Origin: Alphaproteobacteria bacterium
GTDB taxonomy: Bacteria; Pseudomonadota; Alphaproteobacteria; UBA7985; JAUIBT01
NCBI GenBank assembly: GCA_030428565.1
Contig: JAUIDR010000002.1
Span: 1 to 64,000 of the forward strand
Direction of reading: 5' to 3'
Length of the DNA: 64,000 bases
Shown here piece after piece: positions 34,897 to 44,381 of the stretch (positions within the stretch are counted from its first letter, which is position 1; every line of letters begins with the position of its first letter). The notes under the pieces are model-generated. The model was not told the DNA's origin, searched no databases, and saw only the letters and a list, made by a program, of their open reading frames with translations. The position numbers were made by a program, and so were the translations under genes.

Positions 34897-36083
34897 GACG
34901 CAGGGTCCTTATCGAGGGCAGCGGTCACATCGTCCCCGCTGGCCATGTCTAAAACGATATCGGCCGCCATATCGGATGGGCTCTTGCCCGCTTCAGGCGC
35001 CTCCAACATGGCTGCGGTCTGGGTGATTGCTTCGCGGTATTCTGCGATGGCATCTTGGTCGTATAAAAAACGGCGTGCCTGCTCCAGCAGCGCTTCAGGG
35101 GTAAAGTCCCATTGCAGCAGCTCGGGCTGAATGGCGCGCTTGTTGAGCAAATTGATCAGCGAAGCAAACTCGACCTTGACCAAGGCCCGCACGATGCGCG
35201 CGGTTAGAGGATTTACCCGGTAGGCAACCACGGTCGGCGTACCCACCAAGCCCAGCTCGAGCGCGATGGTACCGGAGGCGACCAAGGCCAAGTCTGCCAC
35301 CTTAAAGGCCGACCAGCGCAACGCTTGCCCAACGATCACCTCGTGCGGCAGCCCCGCCTCAGCCATCATGGCGCGCACCATGGGTTCAACCGTCTCCACG
35401 GTCGGCACCACAAAGCGCAAGCTTGGATCATCGGCATGAAGTTGTTTGGCCACGGTCAAGAAATCGGGCAGCAGCTTGCTAACCTCGCCCTTGCGCGAGC
35501 CCGGCGCGATAATCACCGTGCGGCTCTCGCCCTGCCCCTCTCCACCTGCCAAGGTCTCTAAGAACAGCTCGGGCGTGGCATAGCTCAGCAACTCGGTGAT
35601 GGGATGGCCGACGAAATCCGTCGCCAGGCCGTGGACGGTAAAATAGGGCGGCTCGAACGGCAAAATCACGAACAGATGGTCCAGATAGCCCGCCATTTGC
35701 TTGGCCCGCCAGGGCTTCCAGGCCCAGACGGTCGGCGCCACGAAATGCACCTTCTTGAAGGGCGCGTTTTCGAACATCTTGTGGATGCGCAACGACAGGC
35801 CGGGACTATCCACCGTCAGCAGCACATCGGGCTGAAACGCGCGCACATCCTCGGCGATCTGGCGCATGCGCCGCTTCAAGCGCGGAACGTGGCGCAGGAC
35901 CTCCACCAGGCCCATGATGGCAAATTCTTTGATATCGAATTGGCTCGCAAGGCCTTGCTCGGCCAAAAGACTGCCGCCAATGCCACGAACTTCCAGGTTG
36001 GGATCGCGCTGCTTGAGACTCGCCAAAAAGCGTGCCGCGATCTGGTCGCCAGAGACCTCACCGGCGATAATGTATATCTTCAT
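34893..36083 (-). CDS. lpxB: Lipid-A-disaccharide synthase
   Basis: 396 residues. N-terminal YIIAGEVSGDQIAARFL, the MGLVEVLRHVPRLKRRM segment, TVDSPGLSLRIHK and the C-terminal GT-B donor site region (LVASGTIALELGLVGTPTVVAYRVNPLTA) are diagnostic. It joins UDP-diacylglucosamine and lipid X at the inner membrane to form the lipid A disaccharide. Its start overlaps the lpxI stop by 4 nt, and its product uses the product of LpxI, so the two steps are coupled. Confidence 0.96.
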   Translation of the reverse strand: MKIYIIAGEVSGDQIAARFLASLKQRDPNLEVRGIGGSLLAEQGLASQFDIKEFAIMGLVEVLRHVPRLKRRMRQIAEDVRAFQPDVLLTVDSPGLSLRIHKMFENAPFKKVHFVAPTVWAWKPWRAKQMAGYLDHLFVILPFEPPYFTVHGLATDFVGHPITELLSYATPELFLETLAGGEGQGESRTVIIAPGSRKGEVSKLLPDFLTVAKQLHADDPSLRFVVPTVETVEPMVRAMMAEAGLPHEVIVGQALRWSAFKVADLALVASGTIALELGLVGTPTVVAYRVNPLTARIVRALVKVEFASLINLLNKRAIQPELLQWDFTPEALLEQARRFLYDQDAIAEYREAITQTAAMLEAPEAGKSPSDMAADIVLDMASGDDVTAALDKDPAS

Positions 36084-37012
36084 GATGTCCCTACTGCTGC
36101 CGCGTCGGCTTGATCTTCTGCGCCTGCTGCGGCCTCGTCTTCGTGCATACCAATAACGAACAGGCCGTGGAGGTTTGCCAGTTCGACCAAGCGCATTTCA
36201 TTCAATACCAGCGCCGCGCCTGCCTCAATGACCATGCCAGCCAAGCCCGCATTGGCCAAAGCCTCCACCGTCGCGGGGCCGATGGTCGGCGTATCCAAAC
36301 GGCGATCTTGCTGCGGCTTCATCACTTTAACAAGTACGCCGCCGCCGCCGCTGCGCTTCAGCTGACCAGCGCGCGCAATCATGGCATCCGTACCCTCGAC
36401 GGCCTCGATGGCCAGAATGAAGGAGCGCTGCACGATGGCGCCCTGTCCAGCATCCAGCGTGCCCAAGGTCTTAGCAATGCGCCAGGCTTGCGCTATGTCT
36501 TGTCGGTCAGCCCGGTTGGGCGCTCGTCGCGTATAGAGGCGCTGTTCAGCCAACAGGCCGCCCACCAGCTCATCCGCCCCGCGCAAGCGAAAACCGCGCT
36601 CTTGCAGCGTGTCGCGTACCGCTTCCAAAATACTATTTTCGCCGCCCAGCTTCAGCCCGATGCTGAAAAGAAAACGCAAGCTGGTCCAGTCCGGGCGCAG
36701 CGACCAAATCGAGGGACGATCGACCCCGCCCGCCAACACCAGATCTTGCGCACCCGCTTGCTTGAGGGCCGCCAGCGCGGCCCCCGCTTTGTCGAGGCGC
36801 ACCACAGTGCAGAGTTCGGGCACCAGGCCATGGCAAACATGTTCACCGCAACCCTTGATAGCGACCACGAAGAACCGGCGCCCTTCGCGCTCGCAGGCAC
36901 GGCGAATGGCCAGCGGCAGCTCACCCCGCCCTGCGATCAGCCCTAAAACCGGCGCGTTCGGATCAGTCGTCTTGGCACTTGTGTGCTGGTTGTCGGGACC
37001 GCTCTCAATCAT
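36080..37012 (-). CDS. lpxI: UDP-2,3-diacylglucosamine diphosphatase LpxI (DUF1009)
   Basis: 310 residues. VLGLIAGRGELPLAIRRACEREGRRFFVVAIKG, VDRPSIWSLRPDWTSL and the C-terminal LVKVMKPQQDRRLDTPTIGPATVEALANAGLAGMVIEAG region are those of LpxI, the enzyme that replaces LpxH in alphaproteobacteria. It hydrolyses UDP-2,3-diacylglucosamine to lipid X (2,3-diacylglucosamine 1-phosphate) and UMP. It lies in the canonical position between lpxA and lpxB. Confidence 0.95.
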   Translation of the reverse strand: MIESGPDNQHTSAKTTDPNAPVLGLIAGRGELPLAIRRACEREGRRFFVVAIKGCGEHVCHGLVPELCTVVRLDKAGAALAALKQAGAQDLVLAGGVDRPSIWSLRPDWTSLRFLFSIGLKLGGENSILEAVRDTLQERGFRLRGADELVGGLLAEQRLYTRRAPNRADRQDIAQAWRIAKTLGTLDAGQGAIVQRSFILAIEAVEGTDAMIARAGQLKRSGGGGVLVKVMKPQQDRRLDTPTIGPATVEALANAGLAGMVIEAGAALVLNEMRLVELANLHGLFVIGMHEDEAAAGAEDQADAAAVGTS

Positions 37013-37080
37013 GAAAGCCTCAAAGCTAAAATGAGCCCTACCAGCACCTCGGGGAGACCCAAACGAGCGCTACTAGGGAA

Positions 37081-37875
37081 CTAGAAGCGGGCGCTGTCGC
37101 TGGCTGGCGTTAGGCCACGTTTAGCCGCGCCTTCGACGAAACTCAGCAAGTCCTTTACGACCGCGCTATCGCCTTTGGCTTCTGCCAGCGCCTGCATGCG
37201 CGCGGCCAGCGTATCGTCGCCCGAAAAAATCGCCTGCATGGCATCTTTCAAGTTGCCCAGCTCCTCGCGCTCAAAGCCGCGCCGCTTGAGGCCAACCACG
37301 TTGAGGCCAACCACCTTAGAGCGCTCACCCTGGACCAGGGAGAAGGGTACAACATCGCGCTCGACCGCGGCCATGCCGCCAATCATAGCGTGCTGTCCGA
37401 TGCGCACAAACTGGTGAATGCCGCAAGCTCCGCCCAGAATGGCGAAATCTTCGACCACGACATGACCCGACAGGTTGGCCGCGTTGACGATGATGGCATG
37501 GTTCTTGATGATTACATCGTGGGCGATGTGAACATTGCCCATGATCAGGTTGTTATCACCGATTTTGGTAACACCGCCAAACTGCTCAACGCCCGCGTGA
37601 ATTTGGGTGTGTTCGCGGATGGTGTTGTTGTCACCGATCTCAACGCGCGTATCCCCACCTTGATACTTCAAGTCCTGCGGCTCGATGCCGATCACCGTGA
37701 AGGGATAGATCTGGCAGTTCTTGCCAACCGTGGTGTGGCCGGTGACGTGCGCTTGCGGTTTGATGACCGCGTTATCGCCCAACACAACGTTCGGGCCGAC
37801 ATAGGCCATGGCGCCGATGGAGACGTTGGCCCCCAGTTCAGCGCCCTTTTCGACAACAGCAGTAGGGTGAATCAT
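37081..37875 (-). CDS. lpxA: Acyl-ACP--UDP-N-acetylglucosamine O-acyltransferase
   Basis: 264 residues. Left-handed beta helix of hexapeptide repeats (from IHPTAVVEKGAELGANVSIGAMAYVGPNVVLGDN) with MGNVHIAHD, whose His is the catalytic-base position, then the C-terminal helices. First committed acylation of UDP-GlcNAc in lipid A synthesis, using 3-hydroxyacyl-ACP. Its start overlaps the fabZ stop by 4 nt, so it shares the acyl-ACP pool with FabZ. Confidence 0.96.
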   Translation of the reverse strand: MIHPTAVVEKGAELGANVSIGAMAYVGPNVVLGDNAVIKPQAHVTGHTTVGKNCQIYPFTVIGIEPQDLKYQGGDTRVEIGDNNTIREHTQIHAGVEQFGGVTKIGDNNLIMGNVHIAHDVIIKNHAIIVNAANLSGHVVVEDFAILGGACGIHQFVRIGQHAMIGGMAAVERDVVPFSLVQGERSKVVGLNVVGLKRRGFEREELGNLKDAMQAIFSGDDTLAARMQALAEAKGDSAVVKDLLSFVEGAAKRGLTPASDSARF

Positions 37876-38357
37876 TCGTCTTTATCTACGATCATCGCTG
37901 AAAATTCGGCTTCGGTGGCCAATTCGCCATCGATGTATCCTTTGCCCCAAAAGCGGCAGACGGGGCCTCTGCGGCGTTCGACGCCGATCTTCAGGCGCAA
38001 CTGGTCGCCTGGCGTAATGGGCTTGCGGAAGCGCGCCTTGTCGATGGTCATGAAGTAGACCAGCTTGTCCTCGACCACCTCGTCAGCAACGATGAAATAG
38101 ACGGTGGCAGCCTGCGCCAGCGCTTCAATCGACATAACGCCCGGCAAAATCGGATGCCCGGGGAAGTGCCCTTGAAAGATGGGTTCGCCCATCGAGACGT
38201 TCTTAATGGCCTCACAGGTCTGCTCTTGGAGATCGACTTCAATGACCCGATCAATCAGCAAGAGGGGAAAGCGATGGGGGATCATCTCCATCACGGTTTC
38301 GACGGATAGGTTCCGCACATAGCGGTCGTCGATCACTTCATATTTTGCCTTAGCCAT
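37872..38357 (-). CDS. fabZ: 3-hydroxyacyl-ACP dehydratase FabZ
   Basis: 161 residues. MIPHRFPLLLIDRVIEVD at the N-terminus and FQGHFPGHPILPGVMSIEALAQAATV, carrying the active-site His and the nearby Glu, identify a single hotdog-fold FabZ. It dehydrates 3-hydroxyacyl-ACP in fatty acid synthesis and so competes with LpxA and LpxD for hydroxyacyl-ACP, the reason for its conserved place in this operon. It follows lpxD by about 80 nt. Confidence 0.97.
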   Translation of the reverse strand: MAKAKYEVIDDRYVRNLSVETVMEMIPHRFPLLLIDRVIEVDLQEQTCEAIKNVSMGEPIFQGHFPGHPILPGVMSIEALAQAATVYFIVADEVVEDKLVYFMTIDKARFRKPITPGDQLRLKIGVERRRGPVCRFWGKGYIDGELATEAEFSAMIVDKDE

Positions 38358-38437
38358 GCAACCTCTATTTCTTATGTTCTTCGGGTCTTATTACGTCCGA
38401 TTTCGCGCGTTGTGCTGCCACCCCCGCCTGGCAGCGC

Positions 38438-39463
38438 TTAGGCGAGGCCCTCGCGCTCAAGTAGTTTTGTGATGTTTTCATGTCTGCGCAATTGCTCGCG
38501 AGCCGTCAAGGGTGGGTAGGACAAAACTTCCTGTCCGGGCCGCGTTGAGCGCAAAATTGGCGTGAAGGGGCCGACCTTTGAGCCCTGCTTTAGGGTAATG
38601 TGGCCGTTGATGCCCGCGTGACCGCCGATCATCACCATATCTTCCACGGTCGTACTGCCCGCGATGCCGACCTGTGAGACGATGGTACAAAGGCGACCGA
38701 TCTGCACATTGTGGCCGACGCTGACCATCGCGCCCAACTTCGATTGATCACCGACCGTGGTATCGCGCACAGAACCGCGATCGACGACGGTGCCAGCCCC
38801 CAGCTCGACGCCGTTGCCAATAATGACACGGCCATACTGAGGCAGGTTAACAATGCCGGTCGGGCCCGCTGTAAAGCCGTAGCCGCGATTGCCCAAGCTG
38901 ACATTTGAGTGAATCAGGTTGTTGTCACCGACGATGGCATAGGAAATCGAGCTGTTAGCTCCAATCCAGTTGCCCTTACCAATGATGACATTGTCTTCAA
39001 TGACGGTATTGGCACCGATCTTCGTGCCCGCTCCGATCTCAACATTCGCGCCAACAACCGCGCCGGCGCAAATCATGGCGCCCGGATCAACCTTGGCGCT
39101 TTCATCAACGATGGCGCGCGGATGAACGCCCGGCACCACTTCGGGCCATTCAACGAACAACTTGGCACCGGCCAGGGCGAAAATCAGATAGGGCTGATCG
39201 CACGCAATGACGGGGCACTGGGGCGACAAGCCCTTCAGCAAATCGGGCGTGGTCAAAATCACGCCGGCCTGGCTGTTTTCGATAAAGCGCTTATAGCGGC
39301 GGTTGTGGACGGAGACCATGTCACCGGGCCCGGCATCTTCGACCGCGCTAACCCCTGTGATCTCGGTAGCGGGATCGCCGTTGATCAGCTCGCCCTCCGC
39401 CATGGCGGCAACATCAGCGAGCGTCAAAGGCTGCATTTTGGGGAAAAATCGCGTATCGGTCAT
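38438..39463 (-). CDS. lpxD: UDP-3-O-(3-hydroxyacyl)glucosamine N-acyltransferase
   Basis: 341 residues from the ATG at 39463 (MTDTRFFPKMQPLTLADVA); the same frame stays open upstream to 39712, but that extension has no family character. N-terminal uridine-binding domain (ITGVSAVEDAGPGDMVSVHNRRY), then a long hexapeptide helix (INGDPATEI... SVGHNVQIGRLCTIVSQVGIAGSTTVEDMVMIGGHAGING in segments) and a short C-terminal helix. Third step of lipid A synthesis. It comes after a terminator that separates it from the Skp/BamA transcript, so it probably has its own promoter. Confidence 0.96.
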   Translation of the reverse strand: MTDTRFFPKMQPLTLADVAAMAEGELINGDPATEITGVSAVEDAGPGDMVSVHNRRYKRFIENSQAGVILTTPDLLKGLSPQCPVIACDQPYLIFALAGAKLFVEWPEVVPGVHPRAIVDESAKVDPGAMICAGAVVGANVEIGAGTKIGANTVIEDNVIIGKGNWIGANSSISYAIVGDNNLIHSNVSLGNRGYGFTAGPTGIVNLPQYGRVIIGNGVELGAGTVVDRGSVRDTTVGDQSKLGAMVSVGHNVQIGRLCTIVSQVGIAGSTTVEDMVMIGGHAGINGHITLKQGSKVGPFTPILRSTRPGQEVLSYPPLTAREQLRRHENITKLLEREGLA

Positions 39464-39637
39464 GGGTATCCTTACCGTCGAGCTTTGCGTACTAGGTGTT
39501 TTTCTGTTCGATTTTCGCGAGCGCGCCATCGGGTGTGCCCACCCGGGTTTGCTCACCAAGATCTCGATGCGCTCACGTAGGCTGAGCGCGGCGACTATAG
39601 CCGCCAATACCGGCCTGGATGGCCACGCCCTTCGCGC

Positions 39638-39672
39638 AAAAAAACACCGACCCCTGGCAGGCCAGCGGTCGG
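39638..39672 (-). terminator. Terminator between the Skp-type gene and lpxD
   Basis: On the minus strand CCGACC/GGTCGG (39672-39667 with 39652-39647) encloses CTGG/CCAG and is followed by TGTTTTTTT. It lies 83 nt after the OmpH/Skp stop. It cuts the usual bamA-skp-lpxD transcript in two. Confidence 0.85.
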
Positions 39673-39754
39673 CATCTTGTAACGGCTTGGCGTGCCCTTG
39701 GCCAGCGCGCAATCGGCGCAGGAAGGGCTTTATTGGTCGCGGTCGGCGCGCAGC

Positions 39755-40318
39755 TTATTGCGACTCCGGCGCCTTACTGAGATCCGCCAGCTCGGGCATC
39801 GAGACATTGAGGCGCTCGATCGCTGAATCGGTCACGTCGAAGTCATCGGCCATGACAATGACAGCGCCCTTGGCCACCACCATATTGACGCCCTTTTCTG
39901 CCGCGATTTCGAGCGCGGCGGCGTTCAAGGATTGCAAGATTGCGGCGCGCTGCACCCGGGCATAGCGGTCCAACTTAGCCCGCGCATCCACAACTTCCGA
40001 GCGGATCTTGTTGGCCTTGGCGTTGATCTCAACGTTTTTAGCGCGGAAATCTTCTTGAGACAGGCTAGAGCGCTGTTCGCTCAGAGCCTTAGACTCATCA
40101 CGCAGGTTGGTCAGTTGTTCTTTGTTCCAGTCTTCGATGCGCTGGCGCTCGGAAACGACAAAGTCGCGCAATTTTTGGCCAACGTCCGATTCGCGCACGG
40201 CGCGATCGCGGTCGATTACCAAAACACGGGGAATGAAAGCCTCACCCTGGGCGAAGACCGGCATCGCCAAGGCGTTGAAAGCCAGAGCGAGCAAAAGGGT
40301 TAGGTACGAAAGGCGCAT
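39755..40318 (-). CDS. OmpH/Skp-family periplasmic chaperone
   Basis: 187 residues. Sec signal peptide MRLSYLTLLLALAFNALAMPVFA, then PRVLVIDRDRAVRESDVGQKL and a long charged helical region (EDWNKEQLTNLRDESKALSEQRSSLSQEDFRAKNVEINAKANK, about residues 82-124) that forms the tentacle coiled coils. Periplasmic holdase that carries unfolded outer membrane proteins to BamA, encoded just upstream (22 nt). Slightly longer than E. coli Skp. Confidence 0.9.
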   Translation of the reverse strand: MRLSYLTLLLALAFNALAMPVFAQGEAFIPRVLVIDRDRAVRESDVGQKLRDFVVSERQRIEDWNKEQLTNLRDESKALSEQRSSLSQEDFRAKNVEINAKANKIRSEVVDARAKLDRYARVQRAAILQSLNAAALEIAAEKGVNMVVAKGAVIVMADDFDVTDSAIERLNVSMPELADLSKAPESQ

Positions 40319-40340
40319 GTCGCTTACCTACTCTGTATTT

Positions 40341-42803
40341 TTAGAATGCACGTTGAATATTGAAGCGGAAGACTTGGGTGTCATCGCTGGTTTGGCTTCT
40401 CATGGCATAGCCGAAATCGAGCTGCAAGGGGCCAATAGGAGATGCCCAAGTTAGGCCATAACCTATGGATAACCGCGGATCGGCGGTATCGTTGAGTGCG
40501 GTGACGCCCTGGTCCTGGCCAAAAGTGGTGTTGACGTCCCACAAAGCGCCGGTGTCCATGAAGACCCGCCCTTTTATGTCGATGTCGATGGGGAGCGGCA
40601 CCGGGAAGCGCAGTTCGGCGGTGCCGCGATAGAACTTTGAGCCCCCGACCCGCTGCATGGTATCGCTGGCAATCGGTCCGATGCCCGAGCGCGAAAAGCC
40701 CCGGACTTGCAAACTGCCCATGGTGAAACGGTCGGCTACATAAGTTCCCTCTTCGTTGAAGGGCTCCAGCCAGCCCCCCTCGCCTTCAAAGACCAAGGTG
40801 AAGTTGTCGTTGATCGGGTAGTAATAGCCTGCTTTTGCAGTGTTTTTCAGATAGGCCACGTCGCCGCCCAGACCGGCCACTTCCGTCGCCAGGCTAGCCA
40901 CCCAGCCTTCGCTGGGGTCCGAGACACTGTCGCGCACATCGTAGGTTATGCTGTGACGAATAGAAGAACGGGTCGAGGTCGCGCCTTCATCTGAAATGAT
41001 AGCACTGGTGTTGCTCTGCTCAATCGAGGAGAAGGCAAAATTATAGCGCCACGACTGGTTCAAGTCGTCGATCAATTCATAGCCCGCAAAGACGCCCGCG
41101 TTATAGGTCTGCTCCAGATAGCCGGAGTCCTCGTTGTTGACTTGGCTAAAGCCTCCGTTGACGCCAGCGGCCACGTCCCAGCCCAGCAAATAGGGCTCGG
41201 TAAAGCTGAAATCAAAGGCGCGATTGTTCTGTGCCAGATTGGCGGAGACGCCCACTTTTTGCCCGCGGCCAAGGAAATTGCGCTGATTGAGCGAAAAATT
41301 GGCGCCGAATCCGGACGCGTTGGAATAAGACCCGCCGACTTCAAAGGTCGCGGTCGATGTCTCTTGAACGGCAGCATTGACGATGACACGGTCCTCGGCC
41401 TGGCCTTCGGCCGGCTCGATTTCGACCTTTGAAAAGAAACCCAAGCGCTGAATGTTGCGCTGTGCGCGCTTCAATTTGGTCAGGTTGAAGGCGTCGCCTT
41501 CTTCGAAGCCAAAGCGGCGGCGAATGACGTAATCGCGGGTACGCTCATTGCCAGTGATGTTAATACGCTCGACGAAAGCGCGCGGACCGTTTTCGATTTT
41601 ATAGACGATTTCAATCGTCCTGGCCTGCTTGTCGCGCTTCAGCTCTGGCGACACTTTCACAAATGCGGCGCCGTTTTCGTTGGCGGTCTCGACCATCTTT
41701 TCGACCGAGTCGCGAATCTTATCTTCATTGAGAAAAGAGCCAATCCGCACCTTATTGCGCTGCGCGATCAGGTTGGTATCCAAGCGCTCGATTTCATTCT
41801 CATAGCGCACATTCGAGACCCGGTAGCGCAAGCCTTCTTCAATGGTGAAGGTAAGGTAGAAGCCCGCACGGTCGGTGGTGAGTTCACCGACCGAATCGAC
41901 CACTTTCACGTCCGCGAATCCGTTTTGGCGGTAGAATTTGGTCAAAAGCTCCGCATCAACCGCCACGCGCGTTGGGTCATAATTCACCATGCCGTTGGCA
42001 AAGCGCCAAAAACGGCTCTCGCGCGAGAGGATGATTTGGCGCAAGCGCGTATCAGAATACTTGCGGTTGCCGACAAAGTTAATGCCGACGATTTTTGACG
42101 GATTGGACTCGATGATTTCGAACACCAGGTCGGCGCGGTTCTGTTCCAGGACGATAATCTTGGGCTCGACCTCGGTCGCAAAACGCCCCTGCGCTTGATA
42201 GAGCGATAAGATTCGGCGCACCGCATCTTGCACTTTGGACTTGGTAAAGGGCTGGCGCGGGCGCAACTGGATCTCAGACAAAAGCTCTTCGTCTTTGATC
42301 TTGTTATTGCCCTCAAAAGCAATGCGATTGATGACGCGCTGTTCTTGCACCTGCACGATCAAGGTCGATCCGCTGCGCTCTAAGCTGACATCGATGAACA
42401 AGGTTGTCGCGACCAGACGCTTTAGCGCTTCGTTCAGCAAGCTGGGGTCAAAGGGATCGCCGACCTTGATCTGCATGTAAGATAGGATGGCCTGGCGATC
42501 GACCCGACGATTTCCGCGCACATCAATCGCCGCGATGGCGTCGGCCTGTACCTGGCGGACGACCTGCCCTTGGGCCCCGGCTTGCGCGTTTGTCGGCGAG
42601 GCCGCTGGATTAGCGATCGTGGCGGGTACAGGCAGGCTTTGGGCGTGGCCGGGCAGGCTGGGCATCAGCGCCACGACGAGACCGAAGGCAGTTAGGCAGG
42701 CGATCTGGCGCGCACGAGTCTTTGCCCACCGCAGTCCCCGGTTCAATCCGAGGGCTAGAGGTGTCTGCAAAGGCGCAACAGGGAACGCTGCCTCAACCAT
42801 CAT
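40341..42803 (-). CDS. bamA: Outer membrane protein assembly factor BamA
   Basis: 820 residues from the first of two tandem ATGs (42803 and 42800); an earlier TTG at 42839 is less likely. Signal peptide region TAFGLVVALMPSLPGHAQS sits unusually far in, about 55 residues from the start, so export may need a long n-region or a later start. Five POTRA domains follow (AIDVRGNRRVDRQAI, INRIAFEGNNKIKDEEL, IVGINFVGNRKYSDTRL, YRVSNVRYENEIERLD, FVERINITGNERTRDYVIRRRF), then the 16-strand barrel with the QVRGF lid motif and a C-terminal Phe (NIQRAF). It folds and inserts barrel proteins in the outer membrane. It is 170 nt downstream of rseP. Confidence 0.96.
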   Translation of the reverse strand: MMVEAAFPVAPLQTPLALGLNRGLRWAKTRARQIACLTAFGLVVALMPSLPGHAQSLPVPATIANPAASPTNAQAGAQGQVVRQVQADAIAAIDVRGNRRVDRQAILSYMQIKVGDPFDPSLLNEALKRLVATTLFIDVSLERSGSTLIVQVQEQRVINRIAFEGNNKIKDEELLSEIQLRPRQPFTKSKVQDAVRRILSLYQAQGRFATEVEPKIIVLEQNRADLVFEIIESNPSKIVGINFVGNRKYSDTRLRQIILSRESRFWRFANGMVNYDPTRVAVDAELLTKFYRQNGFADVKVVDSVGELTTDRAGFYLTFTIEEGLRYRVSNVRYENEIERLDTNLIAQRNKVRIGSFLNEDKIRDSVEKMVETANENGAAFVKVSPELKRDKQARTIEIVYKIENGPRAFVERINITGNERTRDYVIRRRFGFEEGDAFNLTKLKRAQRNIQRLGFFSKVEIEPAEGQAEDRVIVNAAVQETSTATFEVGGSYSNASGFGANFSLNQRNFLGRGQKVGVSANLAQNNRAFDFSFTEPYLLGWDVAAGVNGGFSQVNNEDSGYLEQTYNAGVFAGYELIDDLNQSWRYNFAFSSIEQSNTSAIISDEGATSTRSSIRHSITYDVRDSVSDPSEGWVASLATEVAGLGGDVAYLKNTAKAGYYYPINDNFTLVFEGEGGWLEPFNEEGTYVADRFTMGSLQVRGFSRSGIGPIASDTMQRVGGSKFYRGTAELRFPVPLPIDIDIKGRVFMDTGALWDVNTTFGQDQGVTALNDTADPRLSIGYGLTWASPIGPLQLDFGYAMRSQTSDDTQVFRFNIQRAF

Positions 42804-43010
42804 TGATGCGCGGCATCCTTGCAAAGATCCAATCCACAAACGCCCGGCATCGCCGCGCGCAACTCATGTGCCGCAACGCACGAACGTCCGCTGCTGCTAT
42901 CGGGCAAATGTAGCCTTTCTGGGACTAGCACCCGCCCATCGAGCCAAGCCGCGCCCTGCACTGCAATTTGCGTCTTAGTTTCGAAATCATGGCGCTGTGT
43001 TCGCATGCTG

Positions 43011-44363
43011 CTACCCCTGACTCAAGTCAAAGATGTCGCCGATATTCAAATACAGCGCTAACGCCACGATGAAGACAAAGCCAATCGTAAAGGCCAACTC
43101 TTGCACGCGCGCGGGCAGCGGCTTTCCGACCACCGCCTCATAGGCGAACATGACGAGGTGCCCGCCGTCCAAGACCGGGATGGGCAGCAGGTTCAACACG
43201 CCAAGTTGGATCGAAATGAAGGCGGCAAAGCTCGCCAACGCCACCCAGCTCCAAGGGATTTGTCCGGCCACCGAGGTGATTTTGACGATACCGCCGAAGT
43301 CTTTGCGCTCAAGCTGGCCTGCAAACAACAGCTTGAATGTGGTGCCCACATCTTTAACGGTCTGCCAGACTTCGTTGCTGGCCTGCCCCAAGCCTTCCGC
43401 AAAGCCCATGGTGCGCAATTCGCCCGAAGCAAAAGAAAAACCCAGAGTGTAGAGCCGCTGGCCGCTCTCGGGATCTAAGCGGGTCTCGGGCCGCCATTCC
43501 ACGTCAAATTCACGCCCCCGGCTGTCAACGGTCAGGATATAGCTTTCCTGATCGTTGGCTTCCAAAAAGCGCAATAAATCAAAGACCTGGTCGAGAGATT
43601 GCCCATCAATGGCAGTGAGGCGATCGCTGGGCTGTAGCCCCATCTGCGCGCCCTGACTATCGTCGGCCACGGCGCTAATCACCAAAGGATAATCCGCCCG
43701 CATACCGATGAGATAGCGCGTGAACATCTGCCCACTGCGCTCATCTTTGACCGGTTGCAGGGTCATCGACAGGCGTTGGCCGTCGCGCTCGACCACCAGT
43801 TCCGAGCGTTGGCCACGGGTCAGATTGACCGCGCGGCTGATATCTTGAAAGCGCGTGATTTCGTAGTCGGCAAAGGAGATGACGCGATCACCCGACTGCA
43901 GCCCGGCCTGCTCTGCTGGCGAGCCTTCTAAGACCGAGCCGACGATGGGGGGAAATTCGGTACGCCCGTGGCCGATAAAAACGGCCGCAAAGAGCACCAG
44001 CGCCAAAATGAAGTTGGCTGCAGGGCCTGCGGCAACGACAATCGCGCGCTGCCACACGGGCTTGTGGTGCAAGGACAGCGCGCGCAGTTCGTCGGACATC
44101 TCGTCTTCGTGCCGCCCCGGTGCGCTTGCAGCGTTGCTATCCCCAAACATACGGACATAGCCGCCCAGCGGGATCAAACTCAGGCGCCAACGCGTACCAC
44201 TGCGATCATTGAAGCCGAGCAATTCGGGACCAAATCCAATGGAAAAGGCTTCGACTCCGACCCCAAAGAAACGGGCAGCCCAGTAGTGGCCCAGCTCATG
44301 AAAAATAATGAGCGGTATGACGACCAAGAAGAATGTCGGCAAGCCCAGGGCAAACCATTCCAT
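43011..44363 (-). CDS. rseP: Site-2 protease RseP (RIP metalloprotease)
   Basis: 450 residues. Zinc motif HELGH at residues 22-26 in the first helix, two PDZ domains (QSGDRVISFADYEITRF and LQPSDRLTAIDGQSLDQVF regions) and the second metal-site motif PVLDGGHLVMFAYE near the end, with flanking helices. It cleaves a transmembrane anti-sigma factor to release the envelope stress sigma factor, and removes signal-peptide remnants. 18 nt separate it from dxr. Confidence 0.95.
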   Translation of the reverse strand: MEWFALGLPTFFLVVIPLIIFHELGHYWAARFFGVGVEAFSIGFGPELLGFNDRSGTRWRLSLIPLGGYVRMFGDSNAASAPGRHEDEMSDELRALSLHHKPVWQRAIVVAAGPAANFILALVLFAAVFIGHGRTEFPPIVGSVLEGSPAEQAGLQSGDRVISFADYEITRFQDISRAVNLTRGQRSELVVERDGQRLSMTLQPVKDERSGQMFTRYLIGMRADYPLVISAVADDSQGAQMGLQPSDRLTAIDGQSLDQVFDLLRFLEANDQESYILTVDSRGREFDVEWRPETRLDPESGQRLYTLGFSFASGELRTMGFAEGLGQASNEVWQTVKDVGTTFKLLFAGQLERKDFGGIVKITSVAGQIPWSWVALASFAAFISIQLGVLNLLPIPVLDGGHLVMFAYEAVVGKPLPARVQELAFTIGFVFIVALALYLNIGDIFDLSQG

Positions 44364-44381
44364 TTAAGCGACCTTTCTAAA

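Noticed and set aside
36110-36946. Long plus-strand frame antisense to lpxI
   Set aside because: It is a shadow of the well-conserved lpxI gene and has no family features.
39464-39712. N-terminal extension of lpxD
   Set aside because: It is open by chance; it spans the terminator region and lacks family sequence, while the ATG at 39463 fits LpxD.
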